Shown here: in pieces, positions 58,554 to 64,000 of the stretch
Layout: the number at the start of each line of letters is the position of its first letter
Position numbering within the stretch: position 1 is the stretch's first letter
Origin: Tildeniella nuda ZEHNDER 1965/U140
Lineage (GTDB): Bacteria; Cyanobacteriota; Cyanobacteriia; Leptolyngbyales; Leptolyngbyaceae
NCBI GenBank assembly: GCA_019358895.1
Contig: JAHHIG010000022.1
Span: forward strand, 34,068-98,067
Direction of reading: 5' to 3'
DNA length: 64,000 nt
Program-made: the position numbers and the translations under genes
The notes under the pieces: model-generated
Told to the model about the DNA's origin: nothing
The model's input: only the letters and a program-made list of their open reading frames with translations
Database searches by the model: none

Positions 58554-59102
58554 ATGGCACTTCCTCAAGCAATCCTGGCGCTGCTGGTCGATCGTCCCCA
58601 AAGCGGGTACGACCTCACCAAAAACTTTGAAAAATCGGTGGGCTGCTTCTGGAAAGCTACTCACCAGCAGATCTATCGAGACCTTGCCAAACTTGAGGCG
58701 CAAGGCTGGGTGCAAGCCGAAGCAGTACCCCAAGAGGGTCGCCCCGACAAAAAGCTTTACACCATCACAGCACTGGGCAAACAGCACCTGACTGATTGGA
58801 TTGCTGAACCCTGTGACACAACAGCCGTCAAAGAAGCCTTGCTGATCAAAGTCTTCGTCGGTGCAATGGTGCCCTCACACGTCATTCAGCGGCAGCTTGA
58901 GCAACACCGCCAACTGCATCAAGCCAAACTCGCTGGCTATCACCAAACGGAAGCAACGTTTTTCCAAAACCCTGAAACACTGCCTGCCAAGGCAAGGCTG
59001 CAATACCTTGTCCTCCGCAACGGCATTCGCTATGAGACCTATTGGATCGACTGGTGCGAGGAGGCGATCGCTTATTTGCAAACAGTCAGCGGTCAGAATT
59101 AA
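58554..59102 (+). CDS. PadR-family transcriptional regulator
   Basis: The 182-residue protein has a PadR winged helix (ALPQAILALLVDRPQSGYDL, FWKATHQQIYRDLAKLEAQG, wing GRPDKKLYTITALGKQHL). Its C-terminal helical domain (PSHVIQRQLEQHRQLHQAKL) is of the Vir_act_alpha_C type used for dimerisation. It is divergent from the DUF4188 gene and probably represses it through the palindrome just upstream. The last residues, TVSGQN, and the stop come from a heptamer word (CAGTCAGCGGTCAG), so the native C-terminus has probably been altered. Confidence 0.92.
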   Translation: MALPQAILALLVDRPQSGYDLTKNFEKSVGCFWKATHQQIYRDLAKLEAQGWVQAEAVPQEGRPDKKLYTITALGKQHLTDWIAEPCDTTAVKEALLIKVFVGAMVPSHVIQRQLEQHRQLHQAKLAGYHQTEATFFQNPETLPAKARLQYLVLRNGIRYETYWIDWCEEAIAYLQTVSGQN

Positions 59103-59222
59103 CTCAAAACCCTAGCGGTCAGCCGTCAGCCGTCAGCGGTCAGCACTCGAAATCAATCCAAAACTCAGAACTCTTAGCCTTCTGCCTCCTGCCTTCGACC
59201 TCCTGCCTTCGTTCAGAATTTC
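59085..59222. repeat. TCAGCCG/TCAGCGG and CTTCTGC-type arrays
   Basis: TCAGCGG/TCAGCCG units (59087-59145) and CCTTCTGCCTCCTGCC words (59176-59212) fill the spacer after padR. The padR stop codon lies inside the first array. Confidence 0.8.
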
Positions 59223-59264
59223 CTGACTCATTCACACCATCTTCTGTCTGCTAATATATTTAGG

Positions 59265-59789
59265 TTGTTCAGGTTGATAGCATCGTTGAGTCAGTCCATA
59301 GACCTGCCTAAGGTAGACGATTTTTTACAAGAACTGGCGACCATTCAGCAAACTGGCTCGAAGCGGATTGCGCTGCTAGGCTCTCGTCACGTTCCCATCA
59401 CACATCAGAATTTGATCGAAATGATGAGCTATGCCTTAGTGCTAGAGGGCAATCGCTTAATCACATCCGGTGCAACAGGAACGAATCAAGCGGCAATCCG
59501 GGGTGCCATGCGAGCCGATCCAACGCTGCTGACAGTCATCCTGCCTCAGAGTATGGAACGTCAGCCACGCGAATCGCGTGAGCAGCTAGAGCAGGTAATG
59601 CATCTGGTAGAGAACCCCAGCAACGATACGCTGTCTTTAGCAGAAGCCAGTGCCCTCTGCAACGCAGAGATTGTTTCTCGCTGCCAGCAACTTATTTGCT
59701 TTGCGTTCCACGATAGCCAAACGCTGCTCACAACCTGTCATGATGCGGAAGATCAGCGCAAGATTGTCACGTTGTTCTATTTTGATTAG
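59265..59789 (+). CDS. Rossmann-fold protein related to DprA/SLOG (putative DNA recombination mediator)
   Basis: The 174-residue protein has a single Rossmann-like domain: KRIALLGSRHVPITHQNLIE and GNRLITSGATGTNQAAIRGA, then LTVILPQSMERQPRESREQL. This GSR...SGxATGxxxAAxxGA layout is that of the DprA/SLOG superfamily. Cyanobacterial members are annotated as DNA recombination-mediator-like, but the full DprA set (SAM, winged helix) is absent, so nucleotide-ligand sensing is an equal option. Only TTG starts are available; 59265, 59274 or 59286 could be used, and relatives favour the one giving SQSIDLPKVDD (59286). Confidence 0.75.
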   Translation: MFRLIASLSQSIDLPKVDDFLQELATIQQTGSKRIALLGSRHVPITHQNLIEMMSYALVLEGNRLITSGATGTNQAAIRGAMRADPTLLTVILPQSMERQPRESREQLEQVMHLVENPSNDTLSLAEASALCNAEIVSRCQQLICFAFHDSQTLLTTCHDAEDQRKIVTLFYFD

Positions 59790-59823
59790 GTTTATTTCGA
59801 TTCAGCGATCGACGCAGCTTTTT

Positions 59824-59860
59824 AGATCCCCGACTTCTTGAAGAAGTCGGGGATCTTGTT
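59824..59860. terminator. Strong bidirectional terminator hairpin
   Basis: AGATCCCCGACTTCTT (59824-59839) and AAGAAGTCGGGGATCT (59841-59856) are perfect complements around one base, followed by TGTTTTT; on the other strand AAA precedes. It sits between the convergent Rossmann-fold gene and gloB. The stem sequence is a motif often dispersed in cyanobacterial genomes, so it may also be a repeat. Confidence 0.85.
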
Positions 59861-59867
59861 TTTACTC

Positions 59868-60644
59868 TTAGAACTGGTCTTTCATGCCGCGTAGACGGGC
59901 AAAGGTTTGGATGTCGTTTTCGGCTTTGACGGTCGATCGCAGCCCCCGATCATCCCACCGCAAAAACGGATTGGTGCGTTTTTCTACGCCTAAGTTTGAC
60001 GGGATAGTGGCTTCATAGCGACTGCGGGCAGTTTTTACGTCTGCCAACCGCTGTGCAAGCGCTACGTTAGCGCGATCGACTGTGAAAGCAAACTCCAGGT
60101 TTTTCAGCGTATACTCATGGGCGCACCAAACGCGAGTCTCATCTGGCAAAGCACGGAGCTTGCCAAGGGAATTGACCATCTGCGTAGGTGTGCCTTCAAA
60201 CAGCCTGCCGCATCCGCCTGCGAAGAGGGTGTCGCCACAAAACAAATCACCTGCTTCATTGCCGATCGTTGGCGCAAAGTAGTAGGCGATATGAGCGCGA
60301 GTATGACCGGGCACGAACAGCACGTCGGCTACGCGATCGCTAAATGAGACATGATCACCGTCCTGCAAAAACACGGTTTGCCCCGGAATTCTACCTCGAT
60401 CGTCTGCGCCACCATAGACAACAGCGCCAGGAAACTGCTGTAACAACTTAGAATTGCCGCCTACATGATCCGCATGGTGGTGAGTATTGAAGATTGCCAC
60501 CAGCGTTGCACCCAGATCGTCTAACTGACGCAAAACAGGGCTTGCCTCAGCCGGATCAACGACTGCTGCAATGTTCTGCTCTCGATCGTGCAGCAAAAAG
60601 ATGTAATTGTCAGATAGCGCTGATAGCCGATAAACCTGCATCAC
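59868..60644 (-). CDS. gloB: Hydroxyacylglutathione hydrolase (glyoxalase II)
   Basis: GloB hydrolyses S-lactoylglutathione in methylglyoxal detoxification. The 258-residue protein has the metallo-beta-lactamase zinc motif THHHADH (54-60), later metal ligands in FVPGHTRAH and [19 protein letters not shown], and the C-terminal HAYS_GLOX-type region ([15 protein letters not shown]). [10 protein letters not shown] near the end binds the glutathione moiety. ATGs at codons 1 and 2 are both usable. Confidence 0.95.
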   Translation of the reverse strand: MMQVYRLSALSDNYIFLLHDREQNIAAVVDPAEASPVLRQLDDLGATLVAIFNTHHHADHVGGNSKLLQQFPGAVVYGGADDRGRIPGQTVFLQDGDHVSFSDRVADVLFVPGHTRAHIAYYFAPTIGNEAGDLFCGDTLFAGGCGRLFEGTPTQMVNSLGKLRALPDETRVWCAHEYTLKNLEFAFTVDRANVALAQRLADVKTARSRYEATIPSNLGVEKRTNPFLRWDDRGLRSTVKAENDIQTFARLRGMKDQF

Positions 60645-61005
60645 GCGGTCTTCCCAAAACGTAATGGCACCCGTTTACCTTAACAGGGAAGAGAGGGGTG
60701 AGGAGTGAGGAGTGAGGAGTGAGGGGAGAAAGTTTCGAGTTTTGAGTTAATCCTGACCACTGACCAAACTTTTAGCCTTTAGCCTACTGCTTCGCAGAAG
60801 CAAGCTACATCCTTTAGCCTTTTGCCCTCTGCCTTCTGCCCTCTCCCCTCTGCTTTCTGTCTTCAAGCAAACACTTTACTGATTCTTCATGATGCCCGTG
60901 GACAGCACTACACAGTCATCATCAAATTATTGCTAGAAGAGAAGCAGTGGGGGGAACAATTGATCTGTAGGGGCAAATAGATCAGCATAGACAGGGCAGG
61001 GCATC
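60645..61005. repeat. Spacer with several heptamer arrays
   Basis: GGAGTGA/GGGGTGA units (60690-60727), TTTTAGCCTTTAGCC words with a CTGCTTCGCAGAAGCA hairpin (60787-60803), and CCTTCTGCCCTCTGCC units (60815-60860) fill the first 220 bases. The remainder leads to a small gene at 61006. Confidence 0.75.
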
Positions 61006-61209
61006 ATGCGGGGCATTCAAAGCAAACCGAATTCGGCAATTCATCAACTGGTCGATCGCATTCTTGCGATTGGCGAACTGTCTCGACAAGAGCATCTCAA
61101 GCTGACATCAATCTTGCTTGCCGAACAAAAACTGACCGATAGCGATCGCAACAAAATCAATCGCATTTTTGACTCCGTTCAAACAGGTCGCCTGAAGCTG
61201 ATTGATTAA
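61006..61209 (+). CDS. Small conserved-type hypothetical protein
   Basis: The 67-residue protein is entirely helical (IHQLVDRILAIGELSRQEHL, LTDSDRNKINRIFDSVQTGR). It resembles a family of short cyanobacterial proteins with no assigned function. The ATG has a GGGCAGGGC stretch upstream. It converges on the SAM hydroxide adenosyltransferase gene with a 40-base gap. Confidence 0.7.
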   Translation: MRGIQSKPNSAIHQLVDRILAIGELSRQEHLKLTSILLAEQKLTDSDRNKINRIFDSVQTGRLKLID

Positions 61210-61250
61210 GCAACCTATTTTGATGCTGTGTTTGACCGCTCTGTTTCTAA

Positions 61251-62042
61251 TCAGGCGAGGCGGGTGACTGGTTGATTGATACGTGGTCTGCCAAAACGCT
61301 CCCACGCATTACCACCCCGCAGAAAAAGCTCAATCCAACGTAAAGGCTCTCCACCATCAGGGGCTGCCCAGCCAGAACTACCTGGCGCAAACGCAAGCGT
61401 ACCTTCTGCGACCTTAAAGCTACCATCAGAGTAGATTGCGTCACTGACGACATCACCAATGCGAACCACGATTTTGGCTTCAGGCTCCAGGTGTAGCGTC
61501 TCTGCCAGAATGGTTGTTTTAATGTTGCCGTAACCGTCAATCCAGGCAATACGGTCAAGCGGTACATCTGGGATTTGTGCAGGCTTGAGGTGCTCTCCTA
61601 AGAGGCTGAAGTCTCCTTGAGCGATCGCAGCGACGGCAGCAGGAAACACATCACGCGAACGAAACTGGGAACCACCACGTGAGACGTTGACGGTTTGTAA
61701 AACCTTAGCGTGTTGCTTGATGAAAGAAAGCGTGTAGCCAGCATTCACACCCACAATTTTGACGTGATTGGGTAGCAGAGCGTAGGTCAAACCTTCACCT
61801 TCATTGTTCTGTCGAGCTTCTAGATCATCCTGACGAGGCGCGCAGTTGTGATAGAGAAGGCGATCGCTAGGACCAGGATTAAGACCCAGTTGCGCTAACC
61901 AAAACCCTGTTGCCAGAGTGCTGAAGGGCGGTACTGAAAGGGTGTGAACTCGTGCATTCGGCAGATCCATCAGAAGACGCTGCGTCACTTCAGCAAAGGC
62001 TGGATCGCCAGTCCCATAATCGGCAATGACGTGAATAAACAT
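61251..62042 (-). CDS. S-adenosyl-L-methionine hydroxide adenosyltransferase family protein
   Basis: The protein, 263 residues from the ATG at 62042, shows the DUF62 family layout. It has an N-terminal Rossmann-like part beginning FIHVIADYGTGDPAFAEVTQ, where the Asp binds adenosine. The C-terminal barrel has DRIAWIDGYGNIKTTI and LAFAPGSSGWAAP. Members split SAM with water into adenosine and methionine, or halogenate it. The exact substrate here is not proven. A frame 15 codons longer is not supported. Confidence 0.85.
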   Translation of the reverse strand: MFIHVIADYGTGDPAFAEVTQRLLMDLPNARVHTLSVPPFSTLATGFWLAQLGLNPGPSDRLLYHNCAPRQDDLEARQNNEGEGLTYALLPNHVKIVGVNAGYTLSFIKQHAKVLQTVNVSRGGSQFRSRDVFPAAVAAIAQGDFSLLGEHLKPAQIPDVPLDRIAWIDGYGNIKTTILAETLHLEPEAKIVVRIGDVVSDAIYSDGSFKVAEGTLAFAPGSSGWAAPDGGEPLRWIELFLRGGNAWERFGRPRINQPVTRLA

Positions 62043-62418
62043 GCAGCGCTTCCAGGTAAAGGGGGTGGACAGTCGGTTCGTCGTCAATCACTCAAACGGC
62101 AACCGTGAGCCTTTGACGCTCAGACAGAGCGCTCACCAGCAGTCTATGCGCGATCGCCTTTACGTGCAAGCTGCCTACACGACAGTAATGCTTCAAATGT
62201 AAGGCAGCAAGCTTTAGCCTGGACGGAAGCATCTAACCGGATTGTTGGGCAAGCGATCGTGACGTTCGTTAGAAAAACGCTGTTTCGGCATCAGCTACAG
62301 GTAACTTTCATTTAGCAGCCGCTTTTGTAAGATCCAAATGAGGCTCAGGCATTCTGTCCGGTTGCTAGCCTTTAACTCTGTCTACCAGTAGAAGGCTCCA
62401 TGCTAGTTCAACCGCCTT
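62043..62418. other. Spacer upstream of the tandem leader elements
   Basis: The sequence has CGATCG sites and short stem-loops but no gene. The promoter of the glycosyltransferase transcript probably lies towards its right end; none is clear by eye. Confidence 0.45.
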
Positions 62419-62568
62419 TTCTGAAGAATTGACCGGATTCTCCACCATACCCTTCGTAAAGGTGTGAAAGCAATACCGAGTAAGGCTGATTCGGAAAGGG
62501 CAGATATGGGTGTTTCTTTCAGTTTTAACAGTGGATCGTTGAGTACGTAGCTAAAGACAGCTACTTTT
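62419..62568 (+). ncRNA. Putative structured RNA leader element, copy 1
   Basis: CTGAAGAA (62421-62428) can pair with TTCTTTCAG (62514-62522, one bulge), closing a ~100-base domain. Inside are hairpins CCTT-CGTA-AAGG (62451-62462) and CCGAGT...ATTCGG with loop AAGGCTG (62476-62494). A third hairpin, GTAGCT-AAAGAC-AGCTAC (62547-62564), is followed by TTTT, like a weak terminator. A second copy follows about 164 bases on. I know no named motif of this sequence. Confidence 0.5.
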
Positions 62569-62582
62569 CCAAGCTATTTAGC

Positions 62583-62732
62583 TTCTGAAGAATTGACCGG
62601 ATCTCAACCCTTAACCTTTGTAAAGGTGTGAAAGCAATGGTGAATAAGGTTGAGTCGCGGAGACGAACATGGGTGTTTCTTTCAGTCTTGACAGTAATTT
62701 ATCGAGTATGTAGCTAGTGGGTGACTACCTTA
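62583..62732 (+). ncRNA. Putative structured RNA leader element, copy 2
   Basis: This copy repeats copy 1 at a 163-164 base offset. The closing arms CTGAAGAA (62585-62592) and TTCTTTCAG (62677-62685) are identical. The first inner hairpin is ACCTT-TGTA-AAGGT (62614-62627) and the second keeps loop AAGGTTG (62640-62658) with one mismatch. GTAAAGGTGTGAAAGCAAT and ATGGGTGTTTCTTTCAG are shared blocks. It ends about 70 bases before the glycosyltransferase start. Confidence 0.5.
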
Positions 62733-62803
62733 TCCAAATGATCTCGTGAACAGGGCTGAACACCGAGTCAGACACCTCATTGTGAAACAGGTAGGTAGCG
62801 ATA

Positions 62804-63652
62804 GTGAAGTACGTGACGAAATTAATAGGAGCCAGCAACGCGGTGCAGCCTGAGCGTCATGGCAATCCTTCTATAAAACATCGTCATATCCTGGGGATGC
62901 GAGTAGATGCTACTAGCTACCAGGATGCGACTCAACGTGTGATTGGTTGGGCAAAGTCTGCCGAAAGTCGTTACGTCTGTGCCGCTAATGTGCATATGGT
63001 GATGGAAGCTTATGACCAGGGCGAGTTTGCCTACACAGTAAATAATGCTGATTTAGTCACGCCAGATGGTAAACCTCTAGTGCAGGCATTGCGGGCTTTA
63101 GGTCTTAAAGGGGTTTCTCAGGTACGTGGACCGAATCTAACGCTGCATATCTGTGAAGCAGCGGCAAAGGAAGGTGTGGCGATCGGTCTTTATGGTGGTA
63201 CTCCTGAAAGTCTGGCATTGTTCACGACCTTTCTCCAAAAGTGCTATCCAGGTATTAAGATTGTGTGCCAAATTTCCCCACCGTTCCGTTCCCTGACCGC
63301 AGCAGAAGATGCTGAATATACTCAACAACTGATTGAATCAGAGGCACGCATTGTGTTTGTTGGTATTGGTTGCCCCAAGCAAGAGCTGTGGATGGCAGCG
63401 CATCAGGGCAAGCTTGCAGCCGTGATGCTAGGCGTTGGAGCAGCGTTTGATTTTCACTCTGGTCGCGTGAAGCAAGCGCCAACTTGGATGCAGCAAGCGG
63501 GTCTAGAGTGGGTCTTTCGCTTGAAGTCAGAACCGCGACGGCTATGGAGGCGCTACGCTAAGCACAATCCGCGTTTCTTACTTTTCTTCTTTACCCAATG
63601 GCTGACCAGTCTCTCTGAGCGGCATTGGTTTGAGGCAACAGGGCATGATTAG
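62804..63652 (+). CDS. WecB/TagA/CpsF family glycosyltransferase
   Basis: The 282-residue protein has the GT26 signatures: GMRVDATSYQDATQRVIGWA, YVCAANVHMVMEAYDQGEF, NADLVTPDGKPLVQALRALG with the catalytic-region Asp, GLYGGTPESLA and IVFVGIGCPKQELWM. GVGAAFDFHSGRVKQAPTWMQ and GLEWVFRLKSEPRRLWRRY complete it. Such enzymes add an N-acetylmannosaminuronate or similar sugar to a lipid-linked acceptor at the inner membrane face in capsule, enterobacterial antigen or teichoic acid assembly. The start is a GTG preceded by AGGTAGGTAG. gmd follows, so this begins a surface polysaccharide locus. Confidence 0.93.
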   Translation: MKYVTKLIGASNAVQPERHGNPSIKHRHILGMRVDATSYQDATQRVIGWAKSAESRYVCAANVHMVMEAYDQGEFAYTVNNADLVTPDGKPLVQALRALGLKGVSQVRGPNLTLHICEAAAKEGVAIGLYGGTPESLALFTTFLQKCYPGIKIVCQISPPFRSLTAAEDAEYTQQLIESEARIVFVGIGCPKQELWMAAHQGKLAAVMLGVGAAFDFHSGRVKQAPTWMQQAGLEWVFRLKSEPRRLWRRYAKHNPRFLLFFFTQWLTSLSERHWFEATGHD

Positions 63653-63708
63653 GTATAGCCTGATTGGATGAGTTTTCTTTAATTTACCTGAGGAGGGATA
63701 ATTCAACG

Positions 63709-64000
63709 ATGACGCAAGTAAAACGAGCGCTGATTACGGGTATCACTGGTCAAGATGGGTCTTATTTAAGTGAGCTACTGCTCGATCGCGGCTACGAAGT
63801 ACATGGCATCATCCGCCGCACCTCGACCTTCAACACCGATCGCATCGACCACATCTACGAAGACCCTCACGTCGAAGGCGCACGGCTGTTTCTGCACTAC
63901 GGCGACTTAAACGATGGCACCACGCTCCGCCGTATCCTCGAAGATGTGAAACCCACCGAGATTTACAATCTGGGTGCGCAGTCGCATGTGCGGGTCAGCT
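63709..64000 (+). CDS. gmd: GDP-mannose 4,6-dehydratase (cut by window end)
   Basis: The frame from the ATG at 63709 has no stop before the window ends and reads [20 protein letters not shown], then [39 protein letters not shown] and [13 protein letters not shown]. The [13 protein letters not shown](P)-binding motif and [12 protein letters not shown] are specific to Gmd, which makes GDP-4-keto-6-deoxymannose on the way to GDP-fucose or GDP-rhamnose. AGGAGG lies 12 bases upstream of the ATG. It follows the glycosyltransferase by 56 bases on the same strand. Confidence 0.96.
   Translation, partial: MTQVKRALITGITGQDGSYLSELLLDRGYEVHGIIRRTSTFNTDRIDHIYEDPHVEGARLFLHYGDLNDGTTLRRILEDVKPTEIYNLGAQSHVRVS

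Noticed and set aside
62419..62732. Glutamine, c-di-GMP or TPP riboswitch in the tandem leader
   Set aside because: I compared the conserved blocks by eye with the consensus cores I know for these classes and found no match; the elements are reported as unassigned.

Overview
The window is chromosomal DNA from a cyanobacterium, most likely a filamentous Leptolyngbya/Oscillatoriales-type organism (the lineage is an inference). The evidence is: the octamer GCGATCGC and its core CGATCG occur throughout genes and spacers; the genes include ycf54 (chlorophyll cyclase factor), a short KdpD, a PixGHIJL phototaxis operon with bilin-type GAF domains, an apocarotenoid oxygenase and several cyanobacteria-only hypotheticals; and the spacers are full of heptanucleotide tandem arrays of the kind known as STRR sequences.

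Layout. 1-8.2 kb: geranylgeranyl-reductase-family oxidoreductase, pyrH-frr operon, ABC half-transporter, pdxJ, ycf54 and a secreted SPOR-like protein. 8.6-13 kb: apt, an orphan DppB-type permease, an IS1-type transposase wreck, a lipoprotein and a pentapeptide-repeat protein. 13.3-24.8 kb, minus strand: a complete phototaxis operon in the order pixG-pixH-pixI-pixJ-pixL plus an extra CheW-like gene. PixJ carries four GAF domains that all keep the cyanobacteriochrome cysteine, and two of them are nearly identical DXCF-type domains. 24.8-26.4 kb: a gene-poor kilobase with a long palindrome, a dispersed repeat and another IS1 wreck. 26.4-34.5 kb: YpfJ-type metallopeptidase, hybrid kinase, cysE, GST, msrB and recF. 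34.6-46.8 kb: Ca2+-type P-ATPase, degenerate AAA-like protein, FHA protein, RNase II, rpsR-rpmG, RDD protein, low-complexity-tail membrane protein, thrC and folB. 47-60.6 kb: tRNA-Gly(GCC), Usp, Ser/Thr kinase, anmK, KdpD-like sensor divergent from a two-component pair, carotenoid oxygenase, DUF4188/PadR divergent pair, a Rossmann-fold protein and gloB. 61-64 kb: SAM hydroxide adenosyltransferase, then a 760-base leader holding a tandem pair of structured-looking elements, a WecB/TagA/CpsF glycosyltransferase and the start of gmd, i.e. the edge of a polysaccharide locus.

The most unusual features are (i) heptamer arrays that have entered coding sequences in frame (recF, anmK twice, pixL) or supply C-terminal tails and stop codons; three heptamers make 21 nt, or seven codons, so the reading frame survives; (ii) the tandem ~164-nt leader element before the glycosyltransferase, each copy folding on paper into a closed domain with two inner hairpins; (iii) the multi-cyanobacteriochrome PixJ; and (iv) a triplicated 31-nt hairpin with compensatory base changes. 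Functions are assigned from recognisable family motifs only; no database search was run.
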